Source: Thermotalea metallivorans
GTDB lineage: Bacteria > Bacillota > Clostridia > Peptostreptococcales > Thermotaleaceae
Direction: 5' to 3'
NCBI RefSeq assembly: GCF_001562415.1
Contig: NZ_LOEE01000042.1
Coordinates: 1-63,080, forward strand
Length of the DNA stretch: 63,080 nt
Shown: positions 1 through 9,171 of the stretch, piece by piece
How the letters are laid out: every line of letters starts with the position of its first letter
Position numbering within the stretch: position 1 is the stretch's first letter
Notes under the pieces: generated by a model
The model's input: the letters and a program-made list of their open reading frames with translations, nothing else
Databases searched by the model: none
Told to the model about the DNA's origin: nothing
Translations under genes and position numbers: made by a program

Positions 1-9
1 ACTAATCAT
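1..9 (-). CDS. 5' start of a leftward gene that leaves the window
   Basis: On the minus strand an AGGAGG ribosome site (positions 18-23) lies 8 bases before an ATG at 9-7, followed by ATT and AGT, so the protein begins Met-Ile-Ser and the rest is outside the window. The spacing is ideal for a start, but three codons are too few to identify the product. The hairpin described next would hide the ribosome site, a design known from transposase genes and RNA-controlled genes. A chance match cannot be excluded without the sequence to the left. Confidence 0.4.
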
Positions 10-73
10 ATCAGACGCCTCCTAGGGTGTTGGTTTGTCATAAGATTAGTATTCCTAGGATTTAGGTGTCTGA
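10..73 (-). promoter_or_regulatory. leader hairpin that hides a ribosome site
   Basis: On the minus strand TCAGACACCT (73-64) pairs with AGGCGTCTGA (20-11) with one G-U pair, and after a four-base bulge CCTAGG (59-54) pairs with CCTAGG (26-21). Together they bury the AGGAGG at 23-18 completely. A second complementary pair, 50-44 with 7-1, would join the loop to the start codon region as a pseudoknot. On the plus strand the same hairpin is followed by a T-rich stretch, so it could instead terminate a rightward transcript from outside the window. Confidence 0.5.
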
Positions 74-245
74 TTTTGTTATTTTATGGAATTATTTTTA
101 AATCACTACATTACTTGTAAAGTGGTGGAAAGATCTAAAAAAGCCCATAAAATTAGATATTGATAGATTGTGCAACTTCCATGCCAATGGTTTGAAGTTA
201 AGAATAGTATGAAAAATCAATCTTTTCCTTCGCAACGATCTCTAG

Positions 246-278
246 ACAAATAAAACCGTACCAAATTTGGGACGGTTT
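246..278 (-). terminator. terminator of the sigma-54 activator gene
   Basis: Read leftward, ACCGTCCCAAA and TTTGGTACGGT form a hairpin with one mismatch, followed by TTTTATTTG. It lies about 40 bases past the stop codon of the gene ending at 317. Confidence 0.6.
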
Positions 279-316
279 GCGACGAAATCTGTTATGTTGA
301 CCCAATTTTGGTACGC

Positions 317-1741
317 TTATCGCACTTTGGTTTGCCATTTGATTTGATATTTTTTAATTTTGTTGTGCAAAGTTTGCCTCGGGATTTTTAAAAGTCTGGC
401 TGCGTAAGCACAATTTCCGTTTGCCTTCTCAATGGCCCTTTGGATGATCTCCTTTTCATATCTGTCCAAGGCTTCAGACAGGGGAGGAATATCCTCTGAT
501 TCCACGGATTCAGCAGAAATCCTTTTGGGCTGCCCCACGTAATTCAAGATATGCTGCGGCATATCCTCCAAATCAATCCTATCCTTCTCTATGAAATTCA
601 TGGCACTTTCTATGGCATACTTCAACTCTCTTACGTTTCCCGGCCAAGGATAATCCCATAAACATTCCATGGTTTTTGGCGAAATCTCCTTTACCTTTTT
701 ATGTAATTTTCTATTATACATTTCGATAAAAAAATCTATCAGCACAGGAATGTCTTCCTTTCGCTCCCTTAAGGGCGGCATATTCAGATGAATGACATTC
801 AGTCTGTAGTATAGGTCTTGTCTCAAAAGCTTTTTTTCCACTGCTTTTAAGGGTTCCTCGTTGGTGGAAGCCATGATTCTTACATCCACCGTGATGGTCT
901 TTGTCCCGCCAACCCTTCGAATAATTCCGTCCTGCAATACTCGCAACAATTTTCCCTGAAGTTCCACATCCATGGAATTGATCTCATCCAGGAAAAGCGT
1001 TCCCCCATCCGCCAGTTCGAACAATCCCGGTTTATCCTTTGCACCCGTAAAACTTCCGGCAGCCGTCCCAAACAAAATGCTTTCCAGCAAACTTTTGGGC
1101 AGGGCCGCACAGTTTTGGGCAATAAAAGGCTTGTTTTTCCTCAATCGGCCGGCATTGTGAATGGCCTGCACCAGTAATTCCTTTCCCGTTCCCGTTTCAC
1201 CGTAAACCAATACGGGAGAGCTGCTGTCCCCTATCCGGAGGGCCTTTTCTTTCAGGTCTTTGATGGCAGGGCTCACCCCAATGATGTCATCCAATGTATA
1301 AACCGTCCCATTGCCTTGACATGTTTTTTCCCCTCTTCTACCCTTGAATAGCTGCAGCTGCAAATTCGATATTTTCTCCGACAATTCTTTCACTTGGGTC
1401 AGATCCCTATATATTTCCAAGGCCCCTATCAATTCTCCATTTTTGATCAAAGGAATCGTCGATGTTACGGTAGCGACCTTTTTGCCTTGAAAATTCATAT
1501 ACGTTTGCACATGATCAACCATAGGTTCTTTCCTTTTCAGTACCCTATAGAAGGTACTGGTTTCAGGAGTCAAATCCGGAAATATATCCAGAATATTTTT
1601 ACCGATGGCAATTTCCGGTGTTATCCCTGCAATATTGGTGGCCGGTTCATTATAGAACGTCACATTGGCATTGGTATCCACCACCAAAATTCCTTCATCT
1701 AAATGTTTTAATATAGATTCTAAAAGAAATTCATAATCCAC
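317..1741 (-). CDS. PAS-domain sigma-54 transcriptional activator
   Basis: A 474-residue enhancer-binding activator for sigma-54 RNA polymerase. It has a PAS sensor domain (about 1-115, no response-regulator domain), a AAA+ core with Walker A GETGTGKE near 181-188, the sigma-54 contact loop as GSFTGA near 228, Walker B GGTLFLDE, and a Fis-type helix-turn-helix at the C-terminus (NCAYAARLLKIPRQTL). GSFTGA in place of GAFTGA occurs in the RocR/PrdR type of clostridial amino-acid regulator. The start chosen is GTG at 1741, after an AGAAAGGGGGG ribosome site; the frame stays open to GTG at 1801 with a second possible ATG at 1762. It is an orphan: no sigma-54 promoter or obvious target gene is adjacent, so its ligand is unknown. 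Confidence 0.9.
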   Translation of the reverse strand: MDYEFLLESILKHLDEGILVVDTNANVTFYNEPATNIAGITPEIAIGKNILDIFPDLTPETSTFYRVLKRKEPMVDHVQTYMNFQGKKVATVTSTIPLIKNGELIGALEIYRDLTQVKELSEKISNLQLQLFKGRRGEKTCQGNGTVYTLDDIIGVSPAIKDLKEKALRIGDSSSPVLVYGETGTGKELLVQAIHNAGRLRKNKPFIAQNCAALPKSLLESILFGTAAGSFTGAKDKPGLFELADGGTLFLDEINSMDVELQGKLLRVLQDGIIRRVGGTKTITVDVRIMASTNEEPLKAVEKKLLRQDLYYRLNVIHLNMPPLRERKEDIPVLIDFFIEMYNRKLHKKVKEISPKTMECLWDYPWPGNVRELKYAIESAMNFIEKDRIDLEDMPQHILNYVGQPKRISAESVESEDIPPLSEALDRYEKEIIQRAIEKANGNCAYAARLLKIPRQTLHNKIKKYQIKWQTKVR

Positions 1742-1843
1742 TGGGTCCCCCCCTTTCTCCATCCTTCCTGTTCCATTTCCTTTATGACAACATCCTATCA
1801 CGAAAATACCGTTTAGGGAACAAAGAAACCCTTTGCAGACAAT

Positions 1844-1879
1844 AAAAAAAGTGCATAGGAAGGCTATGCACTTTTTTTT
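1844..1879. terminator. bidirectional terminator
   Basis: GTGCATAG (1851-1858) and CTATGCAC (1864-1871) form an 8-bp stem flanked by seven A and at least seven T, so it works in either direction. It sits at the stop codon of the leftward gene ending at 1878. Confidence 0.85.
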
Positions 1880-2474
1880 ATAAAAACAACTTGTCTAATT
1901 TATCTGTTTCCTCATGACCAAGGATATTATGCAAATAGGAATACAACCCCTGGACTCGATTTTCCACATGGATCTTTTCATCCCATTTTTCCGTAAGCCG
2001 CTTCCTTAGTTCCAGTATTTCTTCCGTCAATGTCTTGGTCCTTTCACTACCCTGCCGGATGTCTTCATAGGCGAGGCGGATGGTTTCTTTCAAAAGCCGG
2101 AAATTCAACTGCTCAATTTCCTTTGGCAGCTTTTCCAGTCTAAACTGCAATGCATCGATGTTGTCATTGATTTTGAGTATTTCTTCTTTGGCAGCTTCCA
2201 GTTGAATTAAAGCCTGGTCGTTGTTGTTGGTATTTGCTTCATCGGACCATTGCAATATCTTCTCCATCAAATATTTTTTCTCCTTTTTGCAAATTTTTAA
2301 TTCATGGATGGCCTGTTTCTCCTCCGCTACCTTATCGGTGAGTTCTTGGACTATCTTTTTCATGTCCTTTGTCATATGCTCTTGAAAATTAGCTTTCCAT
2401 TCTGGATCAAAAGGGAGAATTGGTATTTTATTCCTTCTGATAATTCTTTCTTCCAGTTCCAGTTCTTTTGCCAT
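1878..2474 (-). CDS. coiled-coil protein of unknown function
   Basis: A soluble 198-residue protein, strongly charged (Glu/Lys rich), with heptad-like spacing of Leu and Ile from about residue 35 to 170, so mostly an extended coiled coil. It has no signal peptide or membrane segment. The N-terminal part (RRNKIPILPFDPEWKANF, about 13-30) looks like a short structured cap. The ribosome site GGAGAGGAG precedes the ATG at 2474. It is a single-gene unit between the sigma-54 activator and a gene-poor stretch, with its own terminator. I do not recognise the family; a structural or division-associated coiled coil would fit but is not shown. Confidence 0.7.
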   Translation of the reverse strand: MAKELELEERIIRRNKIPILPFDPEWKANFQEHMTKDMKKIVQELTDKVAEEKQAIHELKICKKEKKYLMEKILQWSDEANTNNNDQALIQLEAAKEEILKINDNIDALQFRLEKLPKEIEQLNFRLLKETIRLAYEDIRQGSERTKTLTEEILELRKRLTEKWDEKIHVENRVQGLYSYLHNILGHEETDKLDKLFL

Positions 2475-2982
2475 GAAGCCTACTCCTCTCCCGTGTTGTA
2501 CACCATTCTATAGAAATATTATATTATCATAGTAATCGTAATACAACGATTCTTTTCTTCATAGGACAGAAGTCCCATATTCAAAAGAATTGTAATCCCT
2601 TATTCAATCTCCACCACCAGCAGTGAAAGGTATCCTCCTGATTGAATTTTTTCCAATGCGTCCTGTACTCACATCTAAAACCAGAAGACTTTCTCGCCTC
2701 AGCATCGTATTCGCCCCTGTTTCCTTTCGTGCCTTCATTATTCCTGTCCTAATAGATACACACAAAAAACAGATTTCAACTTGCCTATACAGAGTATTTT
2801 TTATGGATGCTTTGTTTCCCATAATACGACTTTTATCAATCTATTATTACAAGATTTTCGAAATATTGGCATGAACCGCATATTCTTTTGTTGAAAAATA
2901 TGGTATAATTAATACTTACCGGTTGGCTGCTATGAGAAATTTTGACAGAATATAAGTTTTTAGGAAATGAGGTGTATCCTAC
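2475..2982. other. gene-free stretch, 508 bases
   Basis: This stretch holds the leader of the leftward coiled-coil gene and, at its right end, the promoter and leader of the rightward HD-GYP gene. Two opposite-strand frames of 70-80 codons (about 2604-2874) lack convincing ribosome sites and resemble no family I know. The remainder is AT-rich with no clear hairpin. Confidence 0.5.
2901..2909 (+). promoter_or_regulatory. extended -10 promoter for the HD-GYP gene
   Basis: TGG followed directly by TATAAT (2904-2909) is a consensus extended -10 element. No good -35 is visible, as expected for this class. It lies 73 bases before the start codon at 2983. Confidence 0.5.
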
Positions 2983-4566
2983 GTGCGCTTAACCCAGCAA
3001 TATTTGATAGGAACGATTCTTAGCATTCTGCTGTCTGCATTGATTACCTTGCTCGGCATTTTCATTCCTTTAAGCACTTTCGAAGCAGATACGATTGACT
3101 ATCTTGTCAATGAAAAAAATCACACCATTGACGTCTTTTTTCAGAACAGCATTAAGAATCTGACCGCAAAAGCTGTAGAATATGCCTATTGGGATGATCT
3201 CATTGCTGCCCTTAGCGTTGGCAATATTCCTTGGATTAAGGAGAATGTAACAGAATATCTTTTCCATTCGCCTTTTCACATCGATTTGGTTTATCTAACC
3301 TCCGACATATACAATTTTTATGATTTTTATTCCGATGGTCCCCCATTGGAGCAGGTCAAAAATATAAATCTTCTTCAAAGAGCCAAAGAAACAGATGACC
3401 CCTCTTTGGACTTTATTTCTTTGGATGGGCAGCTTTACATGGTCGCTGTCTCTCCCATAAAAAATAACACGGGAACTTTGGCACCCCAGGGTTTTCTGCT
3501 CATGGGAAGAAAGATGAGCCGAGAGGTGCTGAATCCTTTATTGGATTATATCGGGGACAATGTGTCCATTCAAGAAATCTCCACCCATCCATCGGAAAGG
3601 GTCCATCATATCAAAGACAATGAACGCCTTATCTCATTTTATCATACCATCTATGATTTTGAGGAACGTCCTATCAAGTCCTATCAAGTAACCATCGATA
3701 TGGGCCGCTTCTACAGACTGAGATATATATTGTTTCGAAATATCACTTGGATTGTTGGTTTTTCCGTACTCCTTTGTTCTTTGATCGTCTACAGGGTTGC
3801 AAAGAAGCTTTCCAATCAGTTTGAGCATGTGGTAGATGCCATTCGCCACATCGCCGACGGCGATTATAATCAAAAATTAGAGGAATATCAAACATACGAA
3901 TTAAAAATTCTTTCCCAAAGTATTAATAAATTATCCTCCAATATCCATCACAAAACGGTACAAATGCAGGAAAATTATCTAAAAACCATTGAAACCCTCA
4001 GTGCCGCTATTGAAGTAAAAGATCAATATACCATGGGACATTCCCAAAGGGTTGCCGATTACAGTGCGGCCATTGCCTCCGCCTTGGGTGTACAGGATGT
4101 CAACAGCATTCAAGCGGCAGCCCTCATGCATGATATCGGAAAAATCGGCATCCCGGAGTACATATTGAACAAGCATACCAAACTGACACCGGAGGAATTG
4201 TCCGTCATTCAAGAACATCCTGAAAAAGGCTACAGAATTTTGGATATTATCGATGACTTCCATGAAATTAAATATATGATTCGTTATCACCATGAATGGT
4301 ATAATGGAAAAGGCTATCCCCACGGACTATCCGGCGAGGATATCCCCATCGGTGCCCGGATTATTGCTGTTGCAGATGCCTTTGATGCCATGACGAGCCA
4401 TAGACCCTACAGAAAAGCCCTTTCCTTTGACTATGCCTTGGCAGAAATGAATAAAATGGCCGGTATTCAGTTTGATCCTAAAATTATTCGTGTATTCAAT
4501 GAGATTGTTTGGAATATTTACCAAAAATACAGCATGCAGGAAGTAGCCACTACTTTCGAAGAATAA
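2983..4566 (+). CDS. membrane sensor with HD-GYP phosphodiesterase domain
   Basis: A 527-residue membrane protein likely to degrade cyclic di-GMP. Order: TM1 (about 8-30), an extracellular CHASE4-like sensor (about 45-240), TM2 (about 250-270), HAMP linker (about 270-320), and an HD-GYP domain (about 335-515). The HD-GYP domain keeps the metal-binding MHDIGK pair near 382-387, HHEWYNGKGYP near 435-447 with the GYP triad, and ADAFDAMTS. The GTG start at 2983 follows AATGAGGTG with a 9-base gap. The gene stands alone with its own promoter and terminator. A CBS-GGDEF cyclase at 58.1 kb is the opposing activity in this window. The signal sensed is unknown. Confidence 0.92.
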   Translation: MRLTQQYLIGTILSILLSALITLLGIFIPLSTFEADTIDYLVNEKNHTIDVFFQNSIKNLTAKAVEYAYWDDLIAALSVGNIPWIKENVTEYLFHSPFHIDLVYLTSDIYNFYDFYSDGPPLEQVKNINLLQRAKETDDPSLDFISLDGQLYMVAVSPIKNNTGTLAPQGFLLMGRKMSREVLNPLLDYIGDNVSIQEISTHPSERVHHIKDNERLISFYHTIYDFEERPIKSYQVTIDMGRFYRLRYILFRNITWIVGFSVLLCSLIVYRVAKKLSNQFEHVVDAIRHIADGDYNQKLEEYQTYELKILSQSINKLSSNIHHKTVQMQENYLKTIETLSAAIEVKDQYTMGHSQRVADYSAAIASALGVQDVNSIQAAALMHDIGKIGIPEYILNKHTKLTPEELSVIQEHPEKGYRILDIIDDFHEIKYMIRYHHEWYNGKGYPHGLSGEDIPIGARIIAVADAFDAMTSHRPYRKALSFDYALAEMNKMAGIQFDPKIIRVFNEIVWNIYQKYSMQEVATTFEE

Positions 4567-4582
4567 AATCTCCCATAGAACT

Positions 4583-4640
4583 TTTCATAAAAGAGAGCCG
4601 AAATTTATAACTTAATAAATTTCGGCTCTCTTTTATGAAA
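4583..4640. terminator. 26-bp perfect inverted repeat, bidirectional terminator
   Basis: The arms 4583-4608 and 4615-4640 are exact reverse complements with a six-base loop, and the stem ends in A/T runs on both sides. It serves the convergent HD-GYP and PHP genes. The left arm contains the last codon and stop of the PHP gene. Confidence 0.9.
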
Positions 4641-5414
4641 TAGGGTGATATATCGAAATCCCAAGTCTTTTAGCAGTTCATAAGTTTCTACAATTCTATA
4701 GCCTATATGCTCCAATTTATGGGCATCAGAACCGACGGTAATAATCTCTCCCCCCAAGGATTTATACATTTCCAAAACTTCCTTTGTTGGATTGGTAGCG
4801 TTTAATCCGTATCGAAATCCCGAAGTATTCACTTCGATGCCCTTTCCTTTTTCAATAATGATCTTTAAGATATCTCGAATCATTGCCTTTTCATCACCAT
4901 TAAAATCAATGTTTTCATATTCTCCCAAGGCATATCTTCTTACTAAATCCAAATGACCGTAAACACTGTAGCAGTCCATTTCTTTGACAATGTTCAGCAC
5001 TTCCGTAAAATAACGTTCATAGGCCTCTTCTTTTGTTTTTTCTTTGAACAAATATTTATAGAACAAGTCATATCTGCCAATGGTATGGCTGGAGCCGATA
5101 ATAAAATCAAAGGGGTGGGAAAAGGCTAATTGCTCAATCCGCTCTCTTTCTTCCAACTGCAAGCCCAATTCCACGCCAATCTTAATATGAATCCTGTTTC
5201 TGTATTTTGCCTGCATTTCTTCCAGCTTTGCCATATAGACATCGATATCAAACATGTCATCCATAATCAGATCCTCAGGTCTCCATACATTCAATTCTGC
5301 ATGATCAGTAAAAGCAATTTCTCGGATTCCCAAAGCAATGGCCCTCTCTACGGCTGCCTCCATTGCCATGGTGGAATCATTGGAAAATGACGTATGCACA
5401 TGATAGTCAAACAT
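4605..5414 (-). CDS. PHP-family histidinol-phosphatase
   Basis: A 269-residue PHP-domain phosphoesterase of the HisJ/HisK type, which removes phosphate from L-histidinol phosphate in histidine synthesis. Visible metal-binding motifs are DYHVHTSFSND (3-13), TDHAE near 37, GVELGL near 78, GSSHT near 107, YGHLDL near 153 and GSDAHK near 232. Length is normal for the family. It lies 35 bases downstream of phosphatidylserine decarboxylase on the same strand, so co-transcription is likely, but no other his genes are nearby. With no his operon here, another phosphate ester is a possible substrate. Confidence 0.85.
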   Translation of the reverse strand: MFDYHVHTSFSNDSTMAMEAAVERAIALGIREIAFTDHAELNVWRPEDLIMDDMFDIDVYMAKLEEMQAKYRNRIHIKIGVELGLQLEERERIEQLAFSHPFDFIIGSSHTIGRYDLFYKYLFKEKTKEEAYERYFTEVLNIVKEMDCYSVYGHLDLVRRYALGEYENIDFNGDEKAMIRDILKIIIEKGKGIEVNTSGFRYGLNATNPTKEVLEMYKSLGGEIITVGSDAHKLEHIGYRIVETYELLKDLGFRYITLFHKREPKFIKL

Positions 5415-5449
5415 AAACCCCCATCCTTTCTTTTGGCAACGACAAATAA

Positions 5450-6361
5450 CTATAGCTGCCTATGCTGTATCACCTTTCCCAATCTCTCTCCCATATTTAC
5501 CTTTGTTTCAAATCCTTCCCGGGTGTTTTGCAATAAATCTTGGTCCACTGCGATGGTGTCCGGTTTTAGAAACAAAATGACCGTGGAACCTCCAAATTTG
5601 AAGTAGCCCTTTTCCTGACCCTTTTCAACCTTTTCTCCTGCACGATAGGTTTGCACAATAGAACCTACACAGGTTGCTCCTACCTCAATCATGACAATCT
5701 GACCAAAATGGTCTGATACAAACAATGTGATTTCCCTCTTGTTCCGGATATATATCTCTGGGATTTTTTTTAGGGCTATGGGATTTACAGAGTAATACTG
5801 TCCTTTCATCCCCTTGTAGGGACCGGGAACTCCACTGTCCGGAAAATGAAAGCGGTGATAATCTGCCGGACACAGACGGATCACGATGCAGGTCCCGCCC
5901 TGATAGGTCATGGCCAATTCTCTATCTCCCAGCAAATCTTCCAATCGATAATGAAGATTTTTTATTTGCACTACCCGATCAATATCAATCTGTTCATAAG
6001 CCAGTACACGGCCATCGGCCGGTGATACAAGGCTTCCCTCATCCCTACAGATGGGTCTGGCATCTTTCTTTAGTTTTCTGGCAAAAAAATCATTAAAGTG
6101 TCTGTAGTCTTCTGCCGATTCCCGCTCCGCTTCAGCCATATCAATATCCAATTCTTCAATAAAAGCCCAAATTTTTTTCTTGCTGAATGGAAGATCCTGC
6201 AATTTCCCATAAATTGAAGAAAAAATCTTTCGCTTTACAATCATTTCCAATAGACTGTCTCCTACATTTGTATGATAGATCCACTGCAGAAATCGATGCC
6301 CTGCTACCTTCTCTTTTTGCTTTTTCCCTGTTTTTCTATCAATATAATATATCTCCATCAT
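5450..6361 (-). CDS. psd: phosphatidylserine decarboxylase proenzyme
   Basis: Makes phosphatidylethanolamine from phosphatidylserine. The proenzyme cleaves itself at a Gly-Ser bond to form the pyruvoyl group; the motif is FKFGGST near residue 260, a GGST variant of the usual LGST. Other family motifs are SPADGRV, YHRFH and INPIAL-like SVNPIALK. The start at 6361 (303 residues) is chosen because AGAGGA is well spaced for it and overlaps the earlier ATG at 6367; ATG at 6358 is also possible. No pssA is visible beside it, although pss and psd are often adjacent. The PHP gene follows. Confidence 0.93.
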   Translation of the reverse strand: MMEIYYIDRKTGKKQKEKVAGHRFLQWIYHTNVGDSLLEMIVKRKIFSSIYGKLQDLPFSKKKIWAFIEELDIDMAEAERESAEDYRHFNDFFARKLKKDARPICRDEGSLVSPADGRVLAYEQIDIDRVVQIKNLHYRLEDLLGDRELAMTYQGGTCIVIRLCPADYHRFHFPDSGVPGPYKGMKGQYYSVNPIALKKIPEIYIRNKREITLFVSDHFGQIVMIEVGATCVGSIVQTYRAGEKVEKGQEKGYFKFGGSTVILFLKPDTIAVDQDLLQNTREGFETKVNMGERLGKVIQHRQL

Positions 6362-6367
6362 TACCAT

Positions 6368-8071
<1,704 letters not shown>

Positions 8072-8093
8072 AATCTTAAAAAAACAAAGAAAA

Positions 8094-8120
8094 ACACCCT
8101 TCATTCCTCATGAAGGGTGT
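8094..8120. terminator. terminator between gdh and the cold-shock gene
   Basis: ACACCCTTCA (8094-8103) and TGAAGGGTGT (8111-8120) form a perfect 10-bp stem with a 7-base loop. It lies between two convergent genes; the leftward tail is the more T-rich. Confidence 0.85.
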
Positions 8121-8167
8121 CATTGTTATAATCGATCTATATTATGCACCAATATGCAAATTTCCAA

Positions 8168-8368
8168 TTATAACTTCACTACATTTGCAGCTTGAGGACC
8201 TCGGTCACCTTTTACAACTTCGAACTCCACTGCCTGACCTTCTTCTAAACTTTTGTAACCGTCGCCTTGGATTGCTGAATAATGTACGAATACATCGCTT
8301 CCACCTTCAACTGTAATGAATCCAAAACCTTTTTCTGCGTTAAACCACTTTACTGTACCTTTTTTCAC
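8168..8368 (-). CDS. cold-shock protein, CspA family
   Basis: A 66-residue single cold-shock domain, an RNA chaperone that binds single-stranded nucleic acid. RNP1 is KGFGFI (13-18) and RNP2 is VFVHYS (26-31), with the usual WF (8-9). The start is GTG, fixed by a perfect AGGAGG eight bases upstream. Its promoter is at 8413-8441, so the leader is only about 40 bases, too short for the long cold-responsive leader of E. coli cspA. Constitutive expression is therefore as likely as cold induction. Confidence 0.96.
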   Translation of the reverse strand: MKKGTVKWFNAEKGFGFITVEGGSDVFVHYSAIQGDGYKSLEEGQAVEFEVVKGDRGPQAANVVKL

Positions 8369-8412
8369 TGAAAAACCTCCTAAAATCTGAAAGTAATATT
8401 TAATACTTGTTT

Positions 8413-8441
8413 AGTCTATCACACTTACGAATATGCGTCAA
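8413..8441 (-). promoter_or_regulatory. sigma-A promoter for the cold-shock gene
   Basis: Read leftward, TTGACG (8441-8436) and TAGACT (8418-8413) are separated by 17 bases, 45 bases upstream of the GTG start at 8368. Confidence 0.75.
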
Positions 8442-8591
8442 GCATATAAAATAATTTTTTACTAAGAAAATAATTTATCATGCAACTTCTCTTTACATCT
8501 CTTTACCTGATTTTGAATATGGTATATAATATTATATGTAATACTAGTATCAGGTACTATTATCAAGTATTATGTTTAAAGGGGGATTTAT

Positions 8592-9095
8592 ATGGAACTT
8601 CATCAACTGTTCAAAATACAAGATATTTTAGAAAATAAGATAAAAAATTATGTGGATATAGATGAGAACGCCCTAGGTAAAGAAAATACCTTTCACTTAA
8701 GATTCTTGGCCTTTCAGGTAAAATTAGGGGAGATTGCCAATCTGACGAAATGCTATAAATATTCCAATGGGAATAAGGAGATTCCAAAGGACAAACTGAT
8801 ATTCAGATATATAGACGGGATGAAGTTTTTGCTTTCCATTGGAAATACCCATAATTTCAATATCATTGATGACAGTGCCCTGATACTGATGATGGAAGAA
8901 TTGCATCCCATCACATTATTTTCATTTATTTATGATGACATCGCGGCTTTGCGGCATGCCATACAGATTGGAAATTATGTGGATGCCCTTTCGATATACA
9001 TCCGGCTATTTTCGAGATATATCAGTCTGGGAAAGGCCTTCGGTCTTACCTTTGAAGAAGTTTACAATCATTATATATCCAATTATTCCTCCTAG
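8592..9095 (+). CDS. dimeric-dUTPase-like protein lacking two metal ligands
   Basis: A 167-residue protein that aligns by eye with all-alpha dimeric dUTPases (MazG-like fold): LAFQVKLGEIANL (39-51) matches LALQVELGELANE, YIDGMKFLLSIG (73-84) matches YVDGLHFLLSIG, and LGKAFGLTFEEV (146-157) matches the C-terminal helix. Active members bind Mg through ExxE and ExxD; here these read K44-x-x-E47 and R72-x-x-D75, two acidic ligands replaced by basic residues. The protein also ends before the usual NxxRQ motif. It is probably inactive as a dUTPase and may be regulatory. AAAGGGGG precedes the ATG. It is a single-gene unit closed by a strong terminator. Confidence 0.75.
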   Translation: MELHQLFKIQDILENKIKNYVDIDENALGKENTFHLRFLAFQVKLGEIANLTKCYKYSNGNKEIPKDKLIFRYIDGMKFLLSIGNTHNFNIIDDSALILMMEELHPITLFSFIYDDIAALRHAIQIGNYVDALSIYIRLFSRYISLGKAFGLTFEEVYNHYISNYSS

Positions 9096-9120
9096 TTTTC
9101 CCCAATATAGCAAAACCTGA

Positions 9121-9167
9121 CAAGCAATAACGTCCCATTGTTTGCATCTATGGGACGTTATTGCTTG
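9121..9167. terminator. 18-bp perfect bidirectional terminator
   Basis: Arms 9121-9138 and 9150-9167 are exact reverse complements around an 11-base loop. It separates the rightward dUTPase-like gene from the leftward end of sbcC, whose stop is at 9172. Confidence 0.85.
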
Positions 9168-9171
9168 TTGG

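Noticed and set aside
2604-2874. Opposite-strand frames of 73 and 84 codons
   Set aside because: No convincing ribosome site, overlapping each other, and no resemblance to a known protein.
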